Positions 9,516 to 17,806 of a DNA stretch of 64,000 bases are shown in pieces. The stretch is taken from assembly GCA_018826295.1 (NCBI GenBank), contig JAHJZX010000025.1, positions 1 to 64,000 on the forward strand, given 5' to 3'. The notes under the pieces are model-generated. The model searched no databases. It was not told where the DNA came from and was given only the letters and a program-made list of their open reading frames with translations. This DNA comes from Gammaproteobacteria bacterium. GTDB lineage: Bacteria > Pseudomonadota > Gammaproteobacteria > Enterobacterales > Alteromonadaceae. Position 1 is the stretch's first letter; every line of letters starts with the position of its first letter. The position numbers and the translations under genes were made by a program.

Positions 9516-9761
9516 TTAATCTTCCTGCTCTGGAGCGAATGGCAGCAGGCTTTCCTGTTGTTGCTGCTGCATTAATAACTGTACTTTTTGCTCGGCCGAT
9601 TGCAGCAATTGTTGACTGTGCCGGGCCAGGGTAATACCGCGCTCAAACTGCTGTAGCGATTGATCCAGCGACAGCTCACCTTGTTCCAGTTGTTGCACTA
9701 TTTGCTCAAGTTCTGACAATGTTTGTTCAAACTGGCTTAAATCGGCCTTTTTTTTGCTCAT
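9516..9761 (-). CDS. xseB: Exodeoxyribonuclease VII small subunit
   Basis: XseB is the small regulatory subunit that, in several copies, binds the XseA catalytic subunit of exonuclease VII. The 81-residue helical protein contains the family pattern [20 protein letters not shown] followed by [12 protein letters not shown]. It is first in the minus-strand operon xseB-ispA-dxs. The AAAGGGGG-like bases before its ATG are on the minus strand of 9762-9775. xseA is not in this window. Confidence 0.95.
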   Translation of the reverse strand: MSKKKADLSQFEQTLSELEQIVQQLEQGELSLDQSLQQFERGITLARHSQQLLQSAEQKVQLLMQQQQQESLLPFAPEQED

Positions 9762-9959
9762 ACAACCCCCTGGAAAAGTGTGCGCAAAGTTACCCTAGCA
9801 GGCTATTATGGTCAATCAGAAAGCGGTTGTGAAAGGCTAAATTGATAATTTCATACAATTTATATTCAATGATCCGGCGCATTTGTCGATAAACAGCTAT
9901 CGTCTAAGATAAACTGATAAAATCTTTGCCGCAGCAGTATAACAGTTAAGGAGAAAACA

Positions 9960-10727
9960 GTGGATATAGCCACCCTGGTTGGTATGTTAGGCGCTATAGG
10001 CTTTATCATCATGGCGATGATACTGGGTAGTAATGGCGCGCCTGCCATGTTTATGGACACTGTTTCAGTACTCATTGTATTGGTAGGTTCTATTTTCGTG
10101 GTGTTATCCAAATTTACGCTAAGTCAGTTTTTCGGCTGCGGCAAGGCAGCGGCGAAGGCGTTTATGTTTAAAATTGAATCGCCGGAAGAGCTGATTGAAA
10201 AAGCGGTACAACTGGCCGATTCAGCCCGCAAAGGTGGTTTTCTGGCGCTGGAAGAGGCCGAAATTCCCAATGCCTTTATGCAAAAAGGCGTGAATATGCT
10301 GGTTGATGGTCATGATGGCGATGTGGTGCGGGCGACGCTGATGAAAGATATCAGCCTGACAGAAAAACGCCATGAAACCGCTATTGCGATTTTTAAAAAC
10401 CTTGGTGATGTAGCGCCGGCTATGGGCATGATTGGTACGCTTATTGGCCTGGTAGCTATGTTGTCCAATATGGATGACCCTAAAGCGATAGGGCCGGCGA
10501 TGGCGGTAGCGCTGTTAACAACTTTATACGGTGCCTTTATTGCTAACGTTATCGCTATACCGCTGGCTGACAAGCTGGCAGTGAGAAACTTGCAGGAAAA
10601 AACCAATAATCAGCTGATCCTGGATGCCATTTTAGGTATTCAGGATGGCCAGAATCCGAAAGTTATTGAAGGCATTTTACGCAATTATTTAGCCCAGGGT
10701 AAGCGCGAACCTGCGGCAGCGGAGTAA
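9960..10727 (+). CDS. pomA: Flagellar motor stator protein PomA/MotA (sodium type)
   Basis: PomA is the four-helix stator subunit that, with PomB, forms the ion channel driving flagellar rotation. The 255-residue protein starts at GTG after a good AAGGAG site. It closely resembles polar-flagellum PomA: MDIATLVGMLGAIGFIIMAM at the N-terminus, a cytoplasmic loop, and two C-terminal helices around APAMGMIGTLIGLVAML. Sodium coupling is inferred from this likeness. It is divergent from xseB and followed directly by pomB. A weak FliA-like TAAA...GCCG pair lies at 9910-9931, one base short of ideal spacing. Confidence 0.95.
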   Translation: MDIATLVGMLGAIGFIIMAMILGSNGAPAMFMDTVSVLIVLVGSIFVVLSKFTLSQFFGCGKAAAKAFMFKIESPEELIEKAVQLADSARKGGFLALEEAEIPNAFMQKGVNMLVDGHDGDVVRATLMKDISLTEKRHETAIAIFKNLGDVAPAMGMIGTLIGLVAMLSNMDDPKAIGPAMAVALLTTLYGAFIANVIAIPLADKLAVRNLQEKTNNQLILDAILGIQDGQNPKVIEGILRNYLAQGKREPAAAE

Positions 10728-10730
10728 GTG

Positions 10731-11684
10731 ATGAGCGACGAAGCAGAAGAGTGTAAATGCCCGCCGCCGGGTTTGCCGGCGTATATGGGCACCTTTGCTG
10801 ATCTGATGGCACTACTAATGTGCTTTTTCGTGCTGTTGCTGGCATTTTCTGAAATGGATGTGCTGAAGTTTAAGCAAATAGCCGGTTCAATGAAGTTTGC
10901 TTTTGGCGTGCAAAATAAAATAGAAGTAGAAGATATTCCCAAGGGTACCAGCGTTATTGCCATGGAGTTTCGTCCCGGCCGGCCAGACCCGACACCCATT
11001 GAAACATTACAACAGCAAACCATCGATATTACCCAGCAGGTCATAGAGTTTCAGGCCGGTGAGGAAGATTCAGCCGGTGGCCGGCAAGAGCAACGCGAGG
11101 ATCTTAGCGGTGGCCAGTCGGTGAGCAACGCCGACGAAACTATGGATGGCGAAGCCGCGGCTGAGCAGGCTCAAGCTGAGGCGATGCAAGAGCAAAGCAA
11201 TGAAATGGTTAAAAAACTGGCCGAACAGTTAGAAAAGCAAATTGTGGATGGTGCCATCGAGCTGGAGTCACTTGGCCAGCAAATTATCATCCGCATCCGT
11301 GAAAATGGCTCTTTTCCATCGGGCTCATCGTTTTTACAGCCGCGTTTCAAACCAATAATTCAGCGCATTGGCGAGCTGCTCAATGAGGTGCCGGGTGAAA
11401 TTACTGTAACCGGCCATACTGATGATATTCAGGTAGCGGATGAGCTGCACAGTAATAACTGGGACTTATCTGCCCAGCGAGCTGTATCGGTGGCGACCGA
11501 AATGGTCAAAGCGCCGGGTTTTGATCGTAAACGGCTGGTTGTGGTTGGCCATGCGGACACCAAACCGCTGGTGCCTAACGATTCTGAGCTGAACCGGCGG
11601 CGCAATCGCCGGGTTGAAGTGTCCATAATGCAGGGTAAGGCGAAAGAGTCTGAGCCTATCAGCTTAGAAGCGCCGCAGTCCTAG
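10731..11684 (+). CDS. pomB: Flagellar motor stator protein PomB/MotB (sodium type)
   Basis: PomB pairs with PomA and anchors the stator to peptidoglycan. The N-terminus has CKCPPPGLPAYMGTFADLMA, with the ion-binding Asp in FADLMALLMCF in the single membrane helix. A plug/linker region (about 50-170) follows, then an OmpA-like peptidoglycan-binding domain with VTGHTDD, NWDLSAQRA and NRRRNRRVE. I chose the ATG at 10731 over the in-frame GTG three bases before it because the protein then begins MSDEAEE, like its relatives. The pomA stop lies only three bases upstream. Confidence 0.95.
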   Translation: MSDEAEECKCPPPGLPAYMGTFADLMALLMCFFVLLLAFSEMDVLKFKQIAGSMKFAFGVQNKIEVEDIPKGTSVIAMEFRPGRPDPTPIETLQQQTIDITQQVIEFQAGEEDSAGGRQEQREDLSGGQSVSNADETMDGEAAAEQAQAEAMQEQSNEMVKKLAEQLEKQIVDGAIELESLGQQIIIRIRENGSFPSGSSFLQPRFKPIIQRIGELLNEVPGEITVTGHTDDIQVADELHSNNWDLSAQRAVSVATEMVKAPGFDRKRLVVVGHADTKPLVPNDSELNRRRNRRVEVSIMQGKAKESEPISLEAPQS

Positions 11685-11704
11685 CATTACTTTGCTGCTA
11701 TACC

Positions 11705-11759
11705 GGGCGCAGATTAGGGTTTTGTAACAAGATCCGCTATAATCTGCGCCCTATTTTTT
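11705..11759 (+). terminator. Long-loop terminator after pomAB, overlapping a TATAAT
   Basis: GGGCGCAGATTA (11705-11716) and TAATCTGCGCCC (11740-11751) form a perfect 12-bp stem around a 23-base loop, followed by TATTTTTT. A perfect TATAAT at 11738-11743 lies in the 3' arm, 41 bases before the thiI ATG, and may be the thiI -10 element. No clear -35 is visible. Confidence 0.7.
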
Positions 11760-11783
11760 GCGGTCAACAAAAGCTAACCTCAG

Positions 11784-13241
11784 ATGATTGAATTTCTTAT
11801 TAAATTGCATCCGGAAATTGCTATTAAAAGCAAGTCGGTGCGTAAACGCCAGACACTGCTGCTGGAGCGTAATCTTAAAACTATTCTGTTGCAGGTTGAT
11901 TCTGCAGTAGAGGTTAGCAATAACTATGATCATCTTACCGTGCGCTGCGACAATGACGATCCGGCAATCCAACAACAGTTAATTGACCGTTTAGGCTGCA
12001 TTCCGGGTGTAGTGGCTTTTGCGGAAATGCAATCCAGCAGCTTTAGCAGCCTGCACGATATTTTTGAGCAGGTACTGGCGGTGTATGCCGAGCAGCTGGT
12101 AAATAAAACCTTTAGCGTTAGGGTGCGGCGCAGTGGTAACCATGACTTCAGTTCAATTGAAGCCGAGCGCTATATCGGCGGTGGTTTAAATCAGCATGTA
12201 GCCAGCGCCAAAGTTCAGCTGAAAAAGCCAGATCTGGTTGTTACGCTGGAAATTAAAAAAGACCTGCTGATCATGGTGCGTAAAATGCACCCGGGTATGG
12301 GCGGTTTTCCGCTGCCGTCACAGTCAGATGTATTATCGCTGATTTCCGGCGGTTATGACTCAGCCGTTGCCAGTTACCTGATGATCCGCAAAGGCTTGCG
12401 CACCCACTATCTGTTTTTTAATCTCGGCGGTGCGGCGCATGAAGCCGGCGTGCGTGAGATGGCCTTTCATATCTGGCAGCGCTACAGCTTGTCGCACAAG
12501 GTAAAATTTGTCAGCGTCAATTTTGCCCCAGTGGTAGAACAAATTCTGGAAAAAATCGACAACGGCCTGATGGGCGTAGTGTTAAAACGCATGATGATGC
12601 GTGTTGGCAGTGAGGTGGCGCAGCGCCTGGGTATTAAAGCGCTGGTTACCGGTGAGAGCATTGGCCAGGTGTCCAGCCAAACTATCGCCAACCTGAACGT
12701 GATCGACCGGGTAACCGATACGTTAATCCTGCGGCCGCTGATCTATCAGGACAAGCAGGAAATTATCGACATGGCGCGTAAAATCGGCGCCGAAGATATC
12801 GCCAAAAGTATGCCGGAATATTGTGGCGTTATTTCGAAAAAGCCAACGGTAAATGCCGTGTTGGCCGAAGTTGAGCAGACCGAGCAGCAGTTTGATTTCA
12901 GTATACTGGAGCAAGTGATAAACGAAGCGAAGGTGCTGGATATCCGCACGGTGGAGTATCAGGCGGAGCAACAGGCGCACGTAGTGACCGAACTGGCCCA
13001 GTTACCGGCCAATGCCATAGTGCTGGATATACGGGCGCCGGAAGAAACTGAAGATAAACCACTGACCGTTGCCGGACACCAGGTAATAGAAATGCCGTTT
13101 TTCCGCCTTAGCTCGCAATTTGCCAGCCTGGATCAAAGCCAGCAATATTATTGTTATTGTGCCCGCGGCGTAATGAGCCGTTTACAGGCAGTGGTTTTGC
13201 AAGAACAAGGCTTTACCAATGTAGCGGTGTACCGGCCTTAA
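11784..13241 (+). CDS. thiI: tRNA 4-thiouridine synthase / thiazole sulfurtransferase ThiI
   Basis: ThiI uses ATP and persulfide sulfur from IscS to make 4-thiouridine at position 8 of tRNA; the version with a rhodanese domain also supplies sulfur for the thiamine thiazole. The 485-residue protein has an N-terminal ferredoxin-like/THUMP region (about 1-165), a PP-loop ATP site (LISGGYDSAVASYLM), the EYCGVISKKPTV segment, and a C-terminal rhodanese domain with the catalytic Cys in YCYCARGVMSRLQ. The stop overlaps the convergent panE stop by three bases. Confidence 0.97.
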   Translation: MIEFLIKLHPEIAIKSKSVRKRQTLLLERNLKTILLQVDSAVEVSNNYDHLTVRCDNDDPAIQQQLIDRLGCIPGVVAFAEMQSSSFSSLHDIFEQVLAVYAEQLVNKTFSVRVRRSGNHDFSSIEAERYIGGGLNQHVASAKVQLKKPDLVVTLEIKKDLLIMVRKMHPGMGGFPLPSQSDVLSLISGGYDSAVASYLMIRKGLRTHYLFFNLGGAAHEAGVREMAFHIWQRYSLSHKVKFVSVNFAPVVEQILEKIDNGLMGVVLKRMMMRVGSEVAQRLGIKALVTGESIGQVSSQTIANLNVIDRVTDTLILRPLIYQDKQEIIDMARKIGAEDIAKSMPEYCGVISKKPTVNAVLAEVEQTEQQFDFSILEQVINEAKVLDIRTVEYQAEQQAHVVTELAQLPANAIVLDIRAPEETEDKPLTVAGHQVIEMPFFRLSSQFASLDQSQQYYCYCARGVMSRLQAVVLQEQGFTNVAVYRP

Positions 13242-14146
13242 CCGCGCTGTTCAAGCTGCTGTACCTGCAGCAGCAGCGCACTGTTATAGGGTACAGCAAG
13301 GTTAAAGCGCGCGGCTTGCTGTACTACATAGCCATTAATCGCCTCAATCTCGGTGCGGCGCCGATGGGCAATGTCCTGCCGCATTGATGAGAAGTTTTGC
13401 GCCGTCGCCGTTATCACCTGCTGTACTTTGTCCAGCGTGGCCTGATATTCCAGCGCCTGTCCACAGGCCGCACTTACCGCGCATACTTCCTGCAGCAGCT
13501 GACTAATTTGTTGCTGATGGCAGGGCTTCGCCAGCTCGCCGTTACGGCAGTTATAGATAGCCGTCAGCGGGTTAATCACTGCGTTGATAGCCAGCTTTTG
13601 CCACAAATACGGCTGAATATCATCAACGACAACCAGTGGCCCCAGTGCTTTATCCATGGCATGTTGTACTTTTTCCTGCCAGATCCTGGCCGCAACATTT
13701 AGCGGCGCCAATACACTCTGGCCGATACCAGTATGGCTGACATCATGCTCGCGTCGCAGAGCCGCATGTGTTGTGGTAAGAAACCACAAACCTTGCTGTT
13801 TACCTATTAAGCGCAATACCTGGGCAATAGTGCCCATGCCATTATGGCTTAATACCAGTTGGGCGTTTGGGCTAAGCTGTGGTAATAACTCTGTTACCGC
13901 TTCGATTACGGCATAGCTTTTAACCGGCAGTAATACCGCATTTAACGGTGCGGTTGCAGCTGGAAAGTGAAGTTGTTGTGTTTGCTGCGGTTGAATAAAG
14001 TCGATTTTTAACGCCGTATTGTGGCGTAGCCGCAGTGATACTGGCACACCAGACAACTGCATACGACTCGCTGCCAGCAGGCCAATGGCACCCTGGCCAA
14101 CGACGACCCAGTTTAACGCTGACTGCGGGGGCGCAGGGCGTGCCAT
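13238..14146 (-). CDS. panE: 2-dehydropantoate 2-reductase
   Basis: PanE reduces ketopantoate to pantoate with NADPH in the pantothenate/coenzyme A pathway. The 302-residue protein begins with the Rossmann motif VVGQGAIGLLAA. It has the catalytic Lys context LLPVKSYAV, SHNGMGT, and the C-terminal signature LWQKLAINAVINPLTAIYNC, which contains a conserved Lys and Asn. Its start lies inside the 3' end of the VanZ-like gene, with a 34-base overlap, so the two are probably cotranscribed. Confidence 0.92.
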   Translation of the reverse strand: MARPAPPQSALNWVVVGQGAIGLLAASRMQLSGVPVSLRLRHNTALKIDFIQPQQTQQLHFPAATAPLNAVLLPVKSYAVIEAVTELLPQLSPNAQLVLSHNGMGTIAQVLRLIGKQQGLWFLTTTHAALRREHDVSHTGIGQSVLAPLNVAARIWQEKVQHAMDKALGPLVVVDDIQPYLWQKLAINAVINPLTAIYNCRNGELAKPCHQQQISQLLQEVCAVSAACGQALEYQATLDKVQQVITATAQNFSSMRQDIAHRRRTEIEAINGYVVQQAARFNLAVPYNSALLLQVQQLEQRG

Positions 14147-14469
14147 AGTGCTCTGAGCAGGTAAAAACTGGCAATACCAGTAATATCAGCCAGCAGATCC
14201 CACCAATCGCCATTGCGGCGGGTAAAAAAGTGCTGCGCCAATTCAATAGCGCCACCATAAGAGCCCAGTAAAATAACTGCAGGCAGGGGGCGCAATTTAA
14301 AGCCTTTCCACAATAAGGCGCTAAGCACGGCAAAAATGGCAAAATGGGCCAGTTTGTCGATATGTGCCATACCGCCAGCAATACGGTGACCGCTTAACTC
14401 CGCCAGAAAAGACGCGGTGGCGGCGGTAAAACAAAATACACATAACCAACGATAAAAAGATTGCGGCAC
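14113..14469 (-). CDS. VanZ-like small membrane protein
   Basis: This 118-residue protein has about four hydrophobic helices and the VanZ-family pattern: DKLAHFAIFAVLSALLW, then GGAIELAQHF, then GDWWDLLADITGI. VanZ-family proteins are named after a teicoplanin-resistance protein, but most chromosomal members have no known function. It overlaps panE by 34 bases on the same strand and lies divergent from yajQ. I would not infer antibiotic resistance from it. Confidence 0.8.
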   Translation of the reverse strand: MPQSFYRWLCVFCFTAATASFLAELSGHRIAGGMAHIDKLAHFAIFAVLSALLWKGFKLRPLPAVILLGSYGGAIELAQHFFTRRNGDWWDLLADITGIASFYLLRALWHALRPRSQR

Positions 14470-14560
14470 AAAAACCCCCGAAGCAGATGGCGCTCGGATT
14501 GTAGCAGTTTTCTGGTTATAATCACCAGCAGACAGAATGGCTTATGCTAAGGAGATTTTA

Positions 14561-15043
14561 ATGCCCTCATTCGATATCGTGTCAGAAATTGATATGAACC
14601 AGGCGCGAAACGCGGTGGATAACGCTAAACGCGAACTTGAAACCCGCTTTGATTTTCGCGGCGTTAACGCCAAAATTGAGCTAAACAAAGAGCAGATTGA
14701 ACTGACCGCTGAAGCAGATCAGCAGGTAATGCAGTTGTTTGATATTTTTGCTATTAAAGCCAGCAAGCTGCAGCTTGATGTCAGTAGTTTTAAAATTGAA
14801 AAAGAAGAGCGGCATGGTAAGTTCGTCACACGCTATGTCAGCATTAAGCAAGGCATAGACAAAGACCAGGCGAAGAAAATCATTAAACTGGTTAAAGACA
14901 GCAATATTAAGGTTCAGGTGGCTATTCAGGGCGAAGAGTTGCGGGTAACGGGTAAAAAGCGTGACGATCTGCAAGCGGTAATGCAGTTAGTACGTACCAG
15001 CGACCTGGGCCAACCTTTCCAGTTCAAAAACTTCCGCGATTAA
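14561..15043 (+). CDS. yajQ: YajQ family nucleotide-binding protein
   Basis: YajQ proteins (DUF520) are small two-domain ferredoxin-like proteins that bind nucleotides or RNA; some Xanthomonas members bind c-di-GMP. The protein is 160 residues from ATG 14561, starting [20 protein letters not shown], as usual for the family, with an AAGGAG site nine bases upstream. An in-frame ATG 24 bases earlier would add MAYAKEIL and has no ribosome site, so I rejected it. Conserved segments include LETRFDFRG and IKKLVKDS-like helices near the C-terminus. It ends at a strong terminator. Confidence 0.95.
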   Translation: MPSFDIVSEIDMNQARNAVDNAKRELETRFDFRGVNAKIELNKEQIELTAEADQQVMQLFDIFAIKASKLQLDVSSFKIEKEERHGKFVTRYVSIKQGIDKDQAKKIIKLVKDSNIKVQVAIQGEELRVTGKKRDDLQAVMQLVRTSDLGQPFQFKNFRD

Positions 15044-15104
15044 CCGGCTAAATTTGGCCATCCAGAGCGCTGTTGACTTTTAATTTCGCCACGTTAAACT
15101 GCAC

Positions 15105-15130
15105 GCGGCTCCACCAGGGAGCCGCTTTTT
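15105..15130 (+). terminator. Intrinsic terminator after yajQ
   Basis: GCGGCTCC (15105-15112) pairs with GGAGCCGC (15118-15125), and TTTTT follows. It should end yajQ transcription just before the cobalamin riboswitch. A promoter-like pair, TTGACT at 15073-15078 and TAAACT at 15095-15100 with 16-base spacing, lies immediately upstream; a transcript begun there would start inside this stem and could not form it fully. Confidence 0.85.
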
Positions 15131-15325
15131 CTGGTGCTGCAGTAAACTGCAGGTAAACGGGAATCTGGTGTAAAACCAGAGCTGCCCCCGCAACGGTAAA
15201 CAACTGAGCTGTATTCAAAGCCACTGTCGTAAGATGGGAAGGCGAATACAGGCGCAAGCAGGTTGTCAGCCCGGAGACCGGCCGGAAAAATCCTTCAACC
15301 AGACTAAATGTGCGGCGGGCACGTT
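15131..15325 (+). promoter_or_regulatory. Cobalamin (AdoCbl-type) riboswitch
   Basis: The leader of btuB contains the hallmarks of a cobalamin riboswitch in the right order: GGGAATCTGGTG followed by AAACCAGAGCTGCCCCCGC, then CAACGGTAA, then AAGCCACTGTCGTAAGATGG, and an exact B12 box AGCCCGGAGACCGGCC at 15268-15283. The btuB ribosome site (CGGAG) and ATG lie just downstream. No terminator T run is seen before the start, so control is probably translational: cobalamin binding would hide the ribosome site. The outer boundaries are approximate. Confidence 0.93.
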
Positions 15326-15337
15326 TTCGGAGCTTAC

Positions 15338-17098
15338 ATGTTTAAACCTGCTTTGGCGGCCGTGCTGGTCGCATCTTGTTTTTCGGCCAACGCTGAAGAC
15401 ATCGAACACATCAGTATTTACGCCAACCGTACCGCCACTGCCGAAGCGGAAGTATTAGCCAGCGTTACCCTGCTTGAGCGCGACGATATTGTTGCGCGTC
15501 AGGCTGCAGATTTACCCGCATTATTGGCACAATTGCCAGGCATTAATGTGGCCCGTAGTGGTGGCCGTGGCCAGTTAAGCAGCGTTTTTATTCGCGGTGG
15601 TGAAGCAAAACACACTTTGATCCTGATTGATGGCGTGCGAAGTGGTTCAGCCACTGCGGGCGCCAAATCCTTAGCTATGTTGCCGCTGGAGCTGATAGAA
15701 CGCATAGAGATTATCCGGGGGCCGCGGGCAGCGTTTTATGGCGCTGATGCAATGGCCGGTGTTATTGCAATCAGTACCCGTCGCGCTGAAGTGGCAGAAA
15801 TTAACGCTAACGCAGGCAGCAATGGCCAGATTGGCGCCGATGTCAGTGCTACCTATCGTGGTGACAAAGTTAATCTGCATGCTACCGTCGGTACACAGCA
15901 AGCTGATGGCATTAATGCGCAAACCAATGCCGACCCTGATCGCGATGGTTATCGGCAGCGGTTTACCAAGTTATCTGGTGCCTATCAAAGCCGTGTTGGC
16001 CAGTGGTCAGCGCAAGCCGATGTGAGCTCAGGCTATTATCAATACGATAACCAATGGGGCAGTGAAGACGCGGCCGATACGTTAAACCGGACTTTTATTC
16101 TTGGCTGGCAGCACGACATAGGTGCAACGCAACATCAGGCTCAGCTCAGCCGGCAGCGCGATCGCGATGTCAGTTTTGGGCCGCAATCGCGCAGTCCGTT
16201 CCAGACCGACCGCGATGAGTTCAGCTACCAGCTTACGAGCCCTTTAACTGAAACTGTCAGTGCCATTGGCGGCGTTAACTGGTATCAGGAAAGTGTTGCA
16301 GCATCCGCCCCGGCGTACCTGCAAACAGCCCGAAAAAACCGGGCCCTGTTCAGTGGTATAAGTGTTGACCAGGCGGCCGTGAGTTTTGATGCCGTGGTAC
16401 GACGCGATCTGGACAGCCAATTTGGTGGCGCAAATACCTGGCAATTAGCAGCAGCCTATCAGCTGAATTCGTTATGGTCGTTACGGGCAGGGCGGGCAGC
16501 GTCGTTTAAAGCACCATCGTTTAATGATTTATATTATCCCGGCTCAGAAAATCCGGCCTTGCGGCCTGAACGCGCCATCGAAGATGAAATTGCATTGCGC
16601 TATCGTGATGCCAGCCTGACGCTAAACCTAACATGGTTTGACCGTAACGTGTCCGATTTGCTGCAATGGGGAAACGGCAAGATGGAAAACATTGCCAAAG
16701 CCAATATCCGCGGTGTTGAGACCAGCGCCGACGTAACTCTGCAAGCGTTCAGCTATAGCTTCAGTTACACCTGGCTGGATGCCCGTGATGATGCCAGCAA
16801 GCGTCTTGCACGCCGGCCGGAGCACGCAGCACATTGGCGCGGCGCTTATCAGTTTACTGACTGGTCAATGTTTGTTACTGCAGATTACCAAAGTAAAACG
16901 CAACAAGGCCCCTTTGACCCATTACCGAAATTACCCGGTTTTACCCAGTGGGGATTTGGCGCGCAATTTGATTTATCTGACCAGTTAATGATACGGGCGA
17001 AGATTGATAACCTGACCGACAAACATTATCAGACTGTGGCGGGGTACAACAGCTACGGTGTGACGGCAAATGTCGGTATCAGTTATCTGCTGCACTAA
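15338..17098 (+). CDS. btuB: TonB-dependent vitamin B12 receptor
   Basis: An outer-membrane receptor that imports cobalamin with energy from TonB. The 586-residue protein starts at ATG 15338 with a signal peptide (MFKPALAAVLVASCFSANA) and a CGGAG ribosome site; an earlier in-frame ATG at 15308 is less likely. A TonB box-like EHISIYANRT follows, then the plug domain with LPGINVARSGGRGQ, SSVFIRGG and GPRAAFYGADAMAGVI, and then the beta-barrel. The C-terminus GYNSYGVTANVGISYLLH ends in an aromatic-rich strand. The cobalamin riboswitch just upstream strongly supports the substrate. No btuCDF genes are nearby. Confidence 0.94.
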   Translation: MFKPALAAVLVASCFSANAEDIEHISIYANRTATAEAEVLASVTLLERDDIVARQAADLPALLAQLPGINVARSGGRGQLSSVFIRGGEAKHTLILIDGVRSGSATAGAKSLAMLPLELIERIEIIRGPRAAFYGADAMAGVIAISTRRAEVAEINANAGSNGQIGADVSATYRGDKVNLHATVGTQQADGINAQTNADPDRDGYRQRFTKLSGAYQSRVGQWSAQADVSSGYYQYDNQWGSEDAADTLNRTFILGWQHDIGATQHQAQLSRQRDRDVSFGPQSRSPFQTDRDEFSYQLTSPLTETVSAIGGVNWYQESVAASAPAYLQTARKNRALFSGISVDQAAVSFDAVVRRDLDSQFGGANTWQLAAAYQLNSLWSLRAGRAASFKAPSFNDLYYPGSENPALRPERAIEDEIALRYRDASLTLNLTWFDRNVSDLLQWGNGKMENIAKANIRGVETSADVTLQAFSYSFSYTWLDARDDASKRLARRPEHAAHWRGAYQFTDWSMFVTADYQSKTQQGPFDPLPKLPGFTQWGFGAQFDLSDQLMIRAKIDNLTDKHYQTVAGYNSYGVTANVGISYLLH

Positions 17099-17125
17099 GT
17101 ACGGCTAAAGGTTAGACGGGATGTA

Positions 17126-17150
17126 CCGTGTCAATTTAATGTTGACACGG
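17126..17150 (+). terminator. Perfect hairpin after btuB
   Basis: CCGTGTCAA (17126-17134) pairs perfectly with TTGACACGG (17142-17150) around a 7-base loop. The next T run (CTTTTTAG) begins 11 bases later, so as an intrinsic terminator it is imperfect. It lies between the convergent btuB and msrA genes. Confidence 0.55.
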
Positions 17151-17165
17151 TTGTCGCTGTGCTTT

Positions 17166-17702
17166 TTAGCGTTTTAATTGTTCGGTGAACTGCTGGCGAA
17201 ACTTAGCCAGTTTAGGTGCTACCACATACTGACAGTAAGCTTGCTGGGGATTGGCAATAAAGTAGCCCTGATGATAGCTTTCTGCCGGATAAAACGTCCC
17301 GGCAGCAGTCAGTTGGGTCACTATAGCCGAAGCGTAAATCTGCTTCTGAGCAAGTTGGTCGATTAAGGTTCTGGCAAGCTTTTGTTGTTCTGTATCGTGA
17401 TAAAAAATGACTGAGCGGTACTGGCTGCCGACATCATTTCCCTGCCGGTTAAGTTGCGTTGGGTCGTGCAGGCTGAAAAACACCAGACAAAGCTGCTGAT
17501 AGCTGACAATACTGTCATCAAACTCAACTTGTACCACCTCTGCATGGCCGGTATCACCATCACAAACCCGGCGATAATTGGCATCATTCGCAGTGCCGCC
17601 CATATAGCCACTTAACGCCTGGACCACGCCGGTTAGCTGGTTCATGGCGGCTTCAAGACACCAAAAACAGCCAGCGCCAAAGGTTGCAGTTTGTATCGGC
17701 AT
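17166..17702 (-). CDS. msrA: Peptide methionine (S)-S-oxide reductase
   Basis: MsrA repairs oxidized methionine by reducing the S-epimer of methionine sulfoxide, with electrons from thioredoxin. The 178-residue protein has the catalytic signature TFGAGCFWCLEAAM near the N-terminus, GYMGGTANDANYRRVCDGDTGHAE, and FFSLHDPTQLNRQGNDVGSQYRS, all typical. The GCFWC Cys is the catalytic residue in this family. It stands alone, between btuB (convergent) and the RND operon (same strand, upstream). Confidence 0.96.
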   Translation of the reverse strand: MPIQTATFGAGCFWCLEAAMNQLTGVVQALSGYMGGTANDANYRRVCDGDTGHAEVVQVEFDDSIVSYQQLCLVFFSLHDPTQLNRQGNDVGSQYRSVIFYHDTEQQKLARTLIDQLAQKQIYASAIVTQLTAAGTFYPAESYHQGYFIANPQQAYCQYVVAPKLAKFRQQFTEQLKR

Positions 17703-17779
17703 AATTTGTCCTCTGTCTAACTTACGCTGAGTTTAAGGCTACTGCCAAGTCAGCTTTTTGCAATTATTCCGGCAATAAA

Positions 17780-17800
17780 AAGGGCACTTGCTGTGCCCTT
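17780..17800 (-). terminator. Intrinsic terminator of the RND efflux operon
   Basis: AAGGGCAC (17780-17787) pairs with GTGCCCTT (17793-17800). Read on the minus strand, the stem is followed by TTTATTG. It lies seven bases past the permease stop, before the msrA start. Confidence 0.85.
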
Positions 17801-17806
17801 AATAGC

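Noticed and set aside
9910-9935. FliA (sigma 28) promoter for pomA
   Set aside because: TAAA and GCCG are present, but the spacing is one base short and the rest of the consensus is poor; not strong enough to annotate.
14113-14469. Glycopeptide resistance function for the VanZ-like protein
   Set aside because: No other van genes are present, and chromosomal VanZ-like proteins are common in bacteria with no such phenotype.
15308-15337. Earlier btuB start at ATG 15308
   Set aside because: It would place ten extra residues before the signal peptide and has no good ribosome site; ATG 15338 follows CGGAG at normal spacing.
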